NCBI GenBank assembly: GCA_011523315.1 | Contig: WTHE01000183.1 | Coordinates: 1 to 14,681, forward strand | Length of the DNA stretch: 14,681 bases | Direction: 5' to 3' | Source of the DNA: Candidatus Binatota bacterium | GTDB lineage: Bacteria; Desulfobacterota; Binatia; Bin18 | Part shown: positions 1-5,573 of the stretch, piece by piece | Layout: each line of letters starts with the position of its first letter | Position numbering within the stretch: the stretch's first letter is position 1 | Position numbers and translations under genes: made by a program | Notes under the pieces: model-generated | Database searches by the model: none | Told to the model about the DNA's origin: nothing | Seen by the model: only the letters and a program-made list of their open reading frames with translations

Positions 1-1008
1 CTTCAGCGCCCAGCTGTCCTTGCTGGAGAAGGCAAACGGCGTGGCTTGGCCGTCCTCAACACGGACCGGGCGGGTGTAGGGCAGAATCGGCGAGCCGCTC
101 AAACGGCGGGGAAACACGTCTTCGGAAAAATCCGAGATAATCGGCATCAGCGGCTCTCCGCCGGCCACGCCGCGCTCTTCGTCAATCACCACGTCGTCGG
201 CCAGGTGCAGTCCGAACCGCGCCAGGTAGGCCGACAGGCGGGGTACGGTAAAGGGGTCGAGCATCAGCAAGGCGTTACCGCCGGCTTCGAGATAGCTGGT
301 CAGCGCCGTCAGTTCGGCCGGCGCCAGGTCGTCCTTGGGTCCGCTGACAACGACGAGGTCGGCGTCTGCGGGCACCTGTTGCGTCCGCAGCAGGGCCAGG
401 GGACGGACCTGGTAGTTTTCGGTTTCCAGGACCTGCCGGACCACCCCGTAGCCGTTGCGTTCCTGACCGTCGCCCGGATTGTTCTCGCCGTGGCCAACCA
501 GGAAATAGACGATCTTCTGAGTCTGTGAGACGCGCAGCAGCGCGTTCAGCATGCGTTCCTCATCCACCATCGGCAGGGTGACCCGATTGTCGGACGACTC
601 CAGAACAACCGTCCCGTAGGCCGTGACCCCATAGCGTTGGGCCAGGCCCGGGGCGCGGTCCAGGTCGTACAGCCGGTACTGGAACAGCGCGTTTTCGTGG
701 TGCATCAGACTGAGCAGCTCGTCGTGCTTTTCGCGGTCGCCACGGCGGTAGAAGACGCTGGCCTGGATGGGAAAGGTGATGCCCTCCAGGGTTTGCACGG
801 TGATGGGAGCCAGGCTGTATTTCTGGGTCGGGGTGAGATCAAAGCGGGCGTTCCAGCGGCCGAGCAGGCTGCCCAGCGAAAAGACGATCACCAGCACGAA
901 GGCGATCTCAAGCCCCAGCAAACAGCCGCGCCGCACCGTTTCCGCGCCCGGCCACAGACCGGTTCCGGGGTCCGGTGCGGCCCCATCTTCTAACGTGTCC
1001 CGCGCCAT
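1..1008 (-). CDS. GldG-like ABC transporter auxiliary membrane protein (partial, C-terminus outside window)
   Basis: The minus-strand frame from the ATG at 1008 stays open to base 1, giving 336 codons with no stop. Residues ~30-50 form one hydrophobic N-terminal helix preceded by an Arg-rich segment, so the rest is probably extracytoplasmic. Family signatures are FDLTPTQKYSLAP (56-68), YFLVGHGE (168-175) and the Gly-rich NALLMLDP (245-252), typical of ABC_transp_aux/GldG proteins. GldG-type proteins partner an ABC-2 permease (GldF) and an ATPase (GldA), first described in flavobacterial gliding but widespread in non-gliding bacteria. The start overlaps the permease stop by 19 nt, and a GGAG sits 8 nt upstream, so coupled translation is likely. 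Full-length members also carry a C-terminal membrane helix, which would lie left of the window. The family call is firm; the substrate is unknown. Confidence 0.88.
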   Translation of the reverse strand, partial: MARDTLEDGAAPDPGTGLWPGAETVRRGCLLGLEIAFVLVIVFSLGSLLGRWNARFDLTPTQKYSLAPITVQTLEGITFPIQASVFYRRGDREKHDELLSLMHHENALFQYRLYDLDRAPGLAQRYGVTAYGTVVLESSDNRVTLPMVDEERMLNALLRVSQTQKIVYFLVGHGENNPGDGQERNGYGVVRQVLETENYQVRPLALLRTQQVPADADLVVVSGPKDDLAPAELTALTSYLEAGGNALLMLDPFTVPRLSAYLARFGLHLADDVVIDEERGVAGGEPLMPIISDFSEDVFPRRLSGSPILPYTRPVRVEDGQATPFAFSSKDSWALK

Positions 1009-1721
1009 TTCCTCGACTCCGTGGATCGTAGGGTGAGATACAGAAACATCAGGGTGACAATGACAAAGAAGAAAACATCCTTGGTGTTAATCACGCCCTT
1101 GGCAAACGACTCAAAGCGGTCAAATAGCGAAATCCCCAGCAGCTCATCCCCGACCGCCTCCTCATTCCAGGTCAGAAACCACCACGAGACCAGCACCGCA
1201 TAGGTCGACATAGCGCTGACCAGCTGATTCTCGGTCAGCGACGAAATAAACGTGCCGCAGGCGATAAAGGCCGCGCCCAACAGCAGGATGCCGAGATAGC
1301 CGGCCAGGGGTGGTCCCCAGGCAAAGGCGTGGATCGTTGACAGCAGCAGGGGGTAGAACAGGGTGGCGGCGACCATCAGGAAAAACACAAAAAAGCTGGC
1401 CAGAAACTTGCCCAGAATGATGTGGGAGTCCTTGAGCGGATAGGTCCACAGCAGCTCGATCGTCCCCAGCTTTTTCTCCTCGGCAAACAGGCGCATGGTC
1501 AGCAGGGGCAGGATGAGCAGGCTGAAAAAGCGCACGTCCTGAAAGTAGTAGAACCACAGCGAGGTGGTGATATCCATGAAGTCACCGAACAGATCGTAAA
1601 AGATCATATCGGTGTAGAAAAAATACCCGGCCAGGACCAGAAAGGCCATGGACAGGGCGTAGGCGATGAATGAGCCGTAGTACAGTTGCAGCTCTTTTTT
1701 GAAAACGCACCAGAATTTCAT
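990..1721 (-). CDS. ABC-2 type transporter permease, GldF-like
   Basis: This 243-aa membrane protein has about six hydrophobic segments (roughly residues 17-36, 62-76, 104-127, 137-158, 165-185 and 215-232). Between helices 2 and 3 is the diagnostic ABC-2/GldF motif PLLTMRLFAEEKKLG followed by TIELLWTYPL (72-96), the cytoplasmic coupling region. The ATG at 1721 gives a normal ABC-2 N-terminus (MKFWCVFKKEL), with a weak GCGGAA upstream. It lies 29 nt after the ATPase stop, and its own end overlaps the GldG-like gene by 19 nt, making a three-gene ATPase-permease-auxiliary operon. It should form the membrane channel of an ABC exporter or of a machine acting on the envelope. Nothing in the sequence indicates the substrate. 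Confidence 0.9.
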   Translation of the reverse strand: MKFWCVFKKELQLYYGSFIAYALSMAFLVLAGYFFYTDMIFYDLFGDFMDITTSLWFYYFQDVRFFSLLILPLLTMRLFAEEKKLGTIELLWTYPLKDSHIILGKFLASFFVFFLMVAATLFYPLLLSTIHAFAWGPPLAGYLGILLLGAAFIACGTFISSLTENQLVSAMSTYAVLVSWWFLTWNEEAVGDELLGISLFDRFESFAKGVINTKDVFFFVIVTLMFLYLTLRSTESRKWRGTR

Positions 1722-1750
1722 CGTTCCGCTCAGTTTGGATGGGCGTGCCC

Positions 1751-2719
1751 CTACTGTTGTTCTTCCTGGGCCTGCCGGATCAGTTGGAGGTACATATCTT
1801 CCAGGGTCGGCTCCAGAGAGCGCAGTTCCAGCAACCCGCAGCCCTGCTCAAGGACAGCCCGGCTGACCTCGGCCCGCACCTCCTCGCCCTGGTATTCAAC
1901 GATCCAGCAGCCGTGTCCGTTGGCCTGGGCGGGTTCGTCGTCCTGGTCGGCTCGCACCTCTACCACGCCGGACAGACGAACCAGCACGTCTGGAACAGAC
2001 CGGGCCTGGACGCCGCTCACCTCAACCCGAAGCTGACGGTTGCGGCCCAGCTGGCTGCGCAGGGTGTCCAGGGATTCCGAGGCCAGAATACGGCCGCGGT
2101 TGATGATAATGACCCGATCACACACCGAGCTGACCTCAGACAGGATATGGGTCGAGAGAATGACCGTGCGCTCCGAGCCCAGGTCACGGATCAACCTGCG
2201 AATCTCCACCACCTGGGCCGGATCAAGACCGATCGTCGGCTCGTCGAGGATCAGGACCTGGGGCTTGTGCATCAGCGCCTGGGCAATGCCGACCCGCTGG
2301 CGATAGCCCTTGGACAGGTGGCCGATGACACGACCGCTGACCTCTCGTAAGCCGCAGGATTCAATGACGGCACCGACCGCGCTTTTGCGTTCAGACCGGG
2401 GGACATCTTTTGCCTCGGCCACAAAATTCAAAAAGCTCTGGACCGGCAGGTCGGGATATACCGACACCCGTTCGGGGAAATAGCCGACCAGCTCTTTGAC
2501 CTGGTGGGCGTCGGTGACGACATCATGGTCGCCGACGCTGGCCCGCCCCGAGGTTGGCGGAAAGAAGCCGGCCAGAATGCGCATAGTGGTGCTTTTCCCG
2601 GCCCCGTTCGGGCCCAGGAAACCGATCACCTCGCCGCGGGAGACCTGAAAGGAGACATTGTCAACGGCCAGGATGGGGCCGAAGCGCTTGGTCACGTTTT
2701 CAACACTAATCATACTCAT
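1751..2719 (-). CDS. ABC transporter ATP-binding protein, GldA-like
   Basis: This 322-aa ATPase energises the adjacent permease. Visible motifs are Walker A GPNGAGKST (36-44), signature LSKGYRQR (135-142), Walker B VLILDEPT (155-162) and the switch His in STHILSE (H191). The Q-loop region reads GYFPER (79-84), with Pro-Glu instead of the usual Gln, as is common in GldA-type ATPases. Residues ~220-322 form the C-terminal extension of the export ATPase group, ending SLEPTLEDMYLQLI. A TTG at 2737 would add six residues, but the ATG at 2719 has AGAGG 10 nt upstream and gives MSMISVENV, matching the usual family start; the ATG at 2713 is also possible. It is first in an operon with the permease and GldG-like genes. 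Confidence 0.92.
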   Translation of the reverse strand: MSMISVENVTKRFGPILAVDNVSFQVSRGEVIGFLGPNGAGKSTTMRILAGFFPPTSGRASVGDHDVVTDAHQVKELVGYFPERVSVYPDLPVQSFLNFVAEAKDVPRSERKSAVGAVIESCGLREVSGRVIGHLSKGYRQRVGIAQALMHKPQVLILDEPTIGLDPAQVVEIRRLIRDLGSERTVILSTHILSEVSSVCDRVIIINRGRILASESLDTLRSQLGRNRQLRVEVSGVQARSVPDVLVRLSGVVEVRADQDDEPAQANGHGCWIVEYQGEEVRAEVSRAVLEQGCGLLELRSLEPTLEDMYLQLIRQAQEEQQ

Positions 2720-2817
2720 AGGGGCATAACCTCTCAAACGGCGTGATTATTCCTCTCCGAATACTGTTGAGCCCGTTTCTGTTTTCCTCAGATTCGATTT
2801 CAGAGGCATACCCGCCA

Positions 2818-2845
2818 TTTATCCAAAACGCCCCGAACGGTTCAA
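2818..2845 (-). promoter_or_regulatory. Candidate sigma70-type promoter for the GldA/F/G-like operon
   Basis: On the minus strand a TTGAAC (2845-2840) is followed after 16 bp by GATAAA (2823-2818). Each hexamer matches the consensus at four of six positions. Transcription would begin near 2811, about 90 nt before the ATPase ATG. The 245-bp gap between the divergent ATPase and hicA genes (2720-2982) contains no other obvious gene. A short AGGGA-CAAA-TCCCT hairpin at 2874-2887 and an imperfect 21-bp palindrome at 2786-2806 also lie there. Weak evidence, by inspection only. Confidence 0.3.
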
Positions 2846-2954
2846 GAGTTGCACCGCAGGCCCCATCCTGTATAGGGACAAATCCCTGACCAAGGCCACT
2901 ACATCAAACTCCGTCGATCATTTCTCGGTCGGGGCTGTCGGCACGATTTGAACA

Positions 2955-2973
2955 GATAGCATTTTCTGCTATC
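2955..2973 (+). promoter_or_regulatory. Perfect inverted repeat at the hicA start, probable HicB operator and promoter
   Basis: The arms GATAGCA (2955-2961) and TGCTATC (2967-2973) are perfect 7-bp inverted copies around TTTTC. A second, outer pair, CACGAT (2942-2947) and ATCGTG (2971-2976), encloses it. A TTGAAC at 2948-2953 and an extended -10-like TGCTATCGT at 2967-2975 are 16 bp apart, so the repeat covers a possible promoter whose start would fall next to the hicA ATG at 2983. HicB-type antitoxins carry DNA-binding domains that repress their own operon, so this is the natural operator. The repeat is seen directly; its role is inferred. Confidence 0.55.
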
Positions 2974-2982
2974 GTGGAATGG

Positions 2983-3237
2983 ATGAATCGGCGGCATCAG
3001 AGCACCTTGAACGAGATTTTTAGCACGCCGATTCCTGGGACATTGGAATGGAAGCGTATTGAAGCCCTGTTCAGGGCACTTGGAGCCAGAGTCATTGAAG
3101 GGAGAGGCTCACGGGTACGGTTTGAGCTGAATGACGTTGTCGCCACTTTCCATCGTCCCCATCCTCAGAAAGAAGCCAAGCCCTATCAGGTGCGAGACGC
3201 CCAACATTTTCTTCAACAGGCAGGAGTAAAGCCATGA
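2983..3237 (+). CDS. hicA: HicA-family type II toxin (mRNA interferase)
   Basis: This 84-aa protein begins MNRRHQSTLNEIF and contains the dsRBD-like HicA core: W-x-x-I-E-A-L-F-R-A-L-G-A, then EGRGSRVRFEL, then TFHRPHPQKEAKPYQVRDA with the conserved His-containing segment. HicA toxins bind and cleave mRNA when the antitoxin is depleted. A GTG at 2974 would extend the frame by three codons, but it lies inside the putative promoter and operator; the ATG at 2983 matches homologue N-termini. The stop overlaps the hicB start by ATGA, giving the standard toxin-first, translationally coupled order. Length and motifs are complete, so the toxin is probably functional. Confidence 0.9.
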   Translation: MNRRHQSTLNEIFSTPIPGTLEWKRIEALFRALGARVIEGRGSRVRFELNDVVATFHRPHPQKEAKPYQVRDAQHFLQQAGVKP

Positions 3238-3569
3238 ACACGATGATGTATAGAGGCTACGCCGCTCGCATCGCCTACAGTGAAGACGACGGCTGCTTTG
3301 TCGGCCATGTTGCCGGGATAAAGGATGTCGTGGGCTTTCATGGCGAATCGGTCACAGAACTCCGCGACGCTTTTGAAGAAGCGGTTGACGATTATCTCCA
3401 GACCTGTGAAAAGCTGAACCGCTCGCCCCAAAAGCCTTTCTCTGGAAATCTGATGTTGCGCCTTCCGCCAGAGGTGCACGCAGGGATTGCCATGGCGGCT
3501 GAAGTCAGTGGCAAGAGCATCAACCAATGGGCGGCTGAGACATTCGCCGATGCCCTCCAGACGGATTGA
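3234..3569 (+). CDS. hicB: HicB-family type II antitoxin
   Basis: This 111-aa protein has two parts. Residues ~5-65 are the HicB partial RNase-H-like fold (YRGYAARIAYSEDDGCFVGH, then FHGESVTELRDAFEEAVDDY), which blocks the toxin. Residues ~70-108 are a ribbon-helix-helix domain (GNLMLRLPPEVHAGIAM, then SGKSINQWAAETF), which should bind the operator palindrome upstream of hicA. An AGGAG lies 7 nt before the ATG at 3234, which overlaps the hicA TGA. The ATG three codons later (MMYRGYA) is a possible alternative. The gene is convergent with the methyltransferase remnant, 68 nt away. Confidence 0.92.
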   Translation: MNTMMYRGYAARIAYSEDDGCFVGHVAGIKDVVGFHGESVTELRDAFEEAVDDYLQTCEKLNRSPQKPFSGNLMLRLPPEVHAGIAMAAEVSGKSINQWAAETFADALQTD

Positions 3570-3593
3570 CGATAAACCCAGCGCCGGAGGTCA

Positions 3594-3646
3594 GGTGGGT
3601 GAAGCGTAATCCGATATTTCCTTGCTACAGTCACTTTTCACCCGCC
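3594..3646. repeat. Imperfect inverted repeat between convergent hicB and methyltransferase remnant
   Basis: The arms GGTGGGTGAA (3594-3603) and TTCACCCGCC (3637-3646) pair over 10 positions with one G-U, around a 33-nt loop. There is no T-run beside the stem, so it is not a convincing intrinsic terminator. It covers the remnant's stop codon. The GGTGGGTGAAGCGTAA side recalls a common dispersed palindromic repeat, but that is from memory and unverified. Confidence 0.35.
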
Positions 3647-3943
3647 CCGCGTCAGATTCAATTTCAGCAGTTCGCGCAGGGCGTCATCGTCAGCAATATC
3701 CGCAGGCCAGCCATAGGCTGCTGCCACGGCGGCATTGAGGGCGGCGTGGGCGTCGGCCCAGCCGTCGCCGCCGGTGTCTTTGCGTGCGCCGCGCTCGAAG
3801 CAGTAGTGATCACCGGTGGGGTCTGCTTCGGCGGGCGTCGGCTCGTCCAGCAGCCGGCACAGGTCGATGAAGTGTTCCTGGGACGCCGAGCGCTCTTTGA
3901 GTTCCGAGGCGCGCCATTTGGTGATGAACTCGCCCGGGGTCAT
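3638..3943 (-). pseudogene. Internally deleted remnant of a large class I DNA methyltransferase (MmeI/YeeA-like)
   Basis: The open frame encodes only 101 aa from the ATG at 3943 (CAGGG about 7 nt upstream; a GTG at 3967 is an alternative). The N-terminal part, MTPGEFITKWRASELKER through EHFIDLCRLLDEPTPAEADP to GGDGWAD, reads like the first ~65 residues of very large (about 900-1,100 aa) type IIG/BREX-like methyltransferases. The remaining part, ALNAAVAAAYGWPADI to LLKLNLTRGG, reads like their extreme C-terminus. The catalytic NPPY and SAM-binding regions are absent. The join lies near 3749-3757, within GWADAHAALN, and stays in frame. The simplest explanation is a deletion of ~90% of the gene. 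A genuine small protein is possible but would lack any catalytic core. Homology is from recognition, not a search. Confidence 0.65.
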
Positions 3944-3985
3944 GCTCATGCCCTGTTTGTAACACACTCCTGGCTGTTCGGCTGT

Positions 3986-5374
3986 TCACCGAAGCGCTCG
4001 CATAACCGCGTGCGCGTCCACAAGCTTGACATCAGCCGCAGCGGTATCGAGCTTCGCTTCTGGAATGAAGAGGACACGAATGATCTCAGCGTCGGCCGCA
4101 CCGGGAAGAGTCCTGGTGGACGATAACGACAGTCTATCCAATACCTTGCCAGGCTTTGCCGACCACTTCACCTCACCGACAAGCAGGCGCTGGCCGTCGA
4201 CTGAATGCGCAACGGCGTCGAACTCGGGTGCGTTGCCGTGCCAGTAGCGTTGCGCGGGTTCAAAGGGACCCAATCGAGCGAGTGGTATGTCGCAGTGGTG
4301 GAGCATGGGGACAGCCATACGACACAGTTCCTCCCAGGCGTAGGCTTCCAGGTTCGCTCGGTATCGGCGCCAATAGTGCAAGCGCGTCTCGCGCGGCGCT
4401 TCCGCCAAGACTGCTCGGTGCGGTGCAACAACTCGGAACCACAAGCGCAGAAACGGGTCAGCGATCTGATACAGACTGCGCTTGCCTGATCGTGGACTGT
4501 CCCCAAAGGGAATCTCCCGACGGACAAAGCCCATTTCGATGAGCGACGATAGCGGCCGCGATAAGCTGGAGGCAGGTCTGCCGAGACGGCCAGCAATCTC
4601 GCTGACTCGATGAACCCCTGCGCCAATAGCGTCCAACACCGGACGCAGTGCCGTGGCTGGTGGAGTTTCTTCGAGCAGCAGGCGATCTGGCTCATCGTGC
4701 AATGGTCCAGACCGATCAAGAACGAGTTCGTCCACTGCGGTATCGAGATCGCGTCCGAAGGGTTGGGCGAGTTCCCAGTACCGAGGCATGCCGCCCCAAA
4801 GCGCATGGACGGAAACCAGATCGCGCCACTCGTCCATGGTGAACGCATCGGCGAGATAGCCCGGCCTCAGGGGACGCACGGCAAAAGCTTCGACAGCACG
4901 GCCGTACAGCGGTGCACCAGAGCCGAGTATGGCGCTGTGCATCATGCGCTGACTCGACCCGCTGACAACGACATGTAAACGCCGCCCGGGACGGTCCAGC
5001 CAATTCTGCATCACGCCAACCACGCCTGGGTCTGCACTGATCAGATAGGGGAGCTCATCCAGCACGAAGGGACCCTGCCAGCCGGCCTGGTCAGCTTGTG
5101 CGGAAAGTCGCAGGAAAAAGGAGCGCCAGTCCGGATAATCGACATCGGCAAAACCAGGGAATCGTTCAGCGACCGCCGTCGCAAGGTAACGCCGTTGTAT
5201 GGAAGGGGCAGATTGTTCGGCAACCGTGTACAGACCCTTGTGACGATGCGACCACTCAATGAGCAAGCGCGACTTCCCTACACGACGGCGTCCCCAGATG
5301 ACGGCGAATGCCCCCGGTCGTGCCAGCGCCCTATCCAGACGCCGCATCTCGTCATTCCGGTCGATAAAATCCAT
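3986..5374 (-). CDS. AAA+ ATPase with DUF234-type C-terminal PD-(D/E)XK-like domain
   Basis: This 462-aa protein is of the archaeal/bacterial DUF234 ATPase family. Walker A is GRRRVGKS (28-35), Walker B FVLDE (103-107), and the sensor-like strand VVVSGSSQRMM (135-145). A winged-helix segment at ~237-300 (RVSEIAGRLGRPASSLSRPL) suggests nucleic-acid binding. The C-terminus has YAWEEL (345-350), EFD (384-386) and GEVKW (400-404), matching the E...D...ExK pattern of restriction-like nucleases, so the active site may be intact. The biological role of the family is poorly defined. It lies upstream of the methyltransferase remnant on the same strand (18-42 nt gap depending on the remnant's start) and may once have been co-transcribed with it. 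No Shine-Dalgarno precedes the ATG at 5374; instead a palindrome abuts it. Confidence 0.87.
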   Translation of the reverse strand: MDFIDRNDEMRRLDRALARPGAFAVIWGRRRVGKSRLLIEWSHRHKGLYTVAEQSAPSIQRRYLATAVAERFPGFADVDYPDWRSFFLRLSAQADQAGWQGPFVLDELPYLISADPGVVGVMQNWLDRPGRRLHVVVSGSSQRMMHSAILGSGAPLYGRAVEAFAVRPLRPGYLADAFTMDEWRDLVSVHALWGGMPRYWELAQPFGRDLDTAVDELVLDRSGPLHDEPDRLLLEETPPATALRPVLDAIGAGVHRVSEIAGRLGRPASSLSRPLSSLIEMGFVRREIPFGDSPRSGKRSLYQIADPFLRLWFRVVAPHRAVLAEAPRETRLHYWRRYRANLEAYAWEELCRMAVPMLHHCDIPLARLGPFEPAQRYWHGNAPEFDAVAHSVDGQRLLVGEVKWSAKPGKVLDRLSLSSTRTLPGAADAEIIRVLFIPEAKLDTAAADVKLVDAHAVMRALR

Positions 5375-5380
5375 TCAGAT

Positions 5381-5421
5381 ATTATTATGCATGGCAGCAT
5401 TATGTCTGCAAGCATAATAAT
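5381..5421 (-). promoter_or_regulatory. Perfect 10-bp inverted repeat abutting the DUF234 ATPase start codon
   Basis: ATTATTATGC (5381-5390) and GCATAATAAT (5412-5421) are exact inverted copies separated by 21 bp; a further related GCATTATG sits in the loop at 5397-5404. The block is AT-rich in an otherwise GC-rich region and ends 6 bp before the ATG. On the minus strand a CATAAT (5389-5384) is a good -10 match, with a weak TTGCAG 16 bp upstream, which would put the transcript start about 3 nt before the ATG. Probable promoter/operator, perhaps for autoregulation. Confidence 0.5.
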
Positions 5422-5479
5422 GACGTACTCAATTCTGAGTTAGGGAAGGAAGTATGGGCAGTCCTCAGCCGAAAAGGGC

Positions 5480-5520
5480 GGCGCCAAAAACAACACGGGC
5501 GGCGCATCCGCCGCCCGTGT
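5480..5520 (-). terminator. Rho-independent terminator of the propeller-RND-barrel operon
   Basis: A perfect 12-bp GC-rich stem (5493-5504 with 5509-5520, loop CATC) is followed on the minus strand by GTTGTTTTTGGC. It begins 54 nt past the DUF1302 stop codon, ideally placed to end the operon. It would also insulate the DUF234 gene downstream on the same strand. Confidence 0.85.
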
Positions 5521-5527
5521 CAGAACT

Positions 5528-5551
5528 GCCCGTGGGCGGGGACCCACGGGC
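5528..5551 (-). terminator. Second hairpin directly ahead of the terminator
   Basis: GCCCGTGGG (5528-5536) and CCCACGGGC (5543-5551) form a perfect 9-bp stem with a 6-nt loop, between the DUF1302 stop and the main terminator. It lacks a T-run. It shares a CCCGTG/CACGGG core with the terminator stem, so the two could pair in alternative ways. It may protect the mRNA 3' end or assist termination. Confidence 0.5.
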
Positions 5552-5573
5552 GTAGTGCCAGCTGTCGGTTCGA

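Noticed and set aside
46..528. 160-codon plus-strand frame at the left edge
   Set aside because: It is antisense to the GldG-like frame, which carries clear family motifs and stays open to the edge.
2974..2982. GTG start giving a three-codon longer hicA
   Set aside because: It lies in the putative promoter/operator, and homologues begin at the MNRRHQ-type start encoded from 2983.
3594..3646. Bidirectional terminator between hicB and the remnant
   Set aside because: The loop is 33 nt and no T-run follows on either strand; kept only as an inverted repeat.
3566..4126. 186-codon plus-strand frame over the methyltransferase remnant
   Set aside because: No recognisable motif, overlaps hicB, the remnant and the ATPase end; antisense shadow.
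4168..4848. 226-codon minus-strand frame within the DUF234 ATPase
   Set aside because: Same strand, different frame, Ser/Arg/Cys-rich product without motifs; the ATPase frame has all expected motifs.
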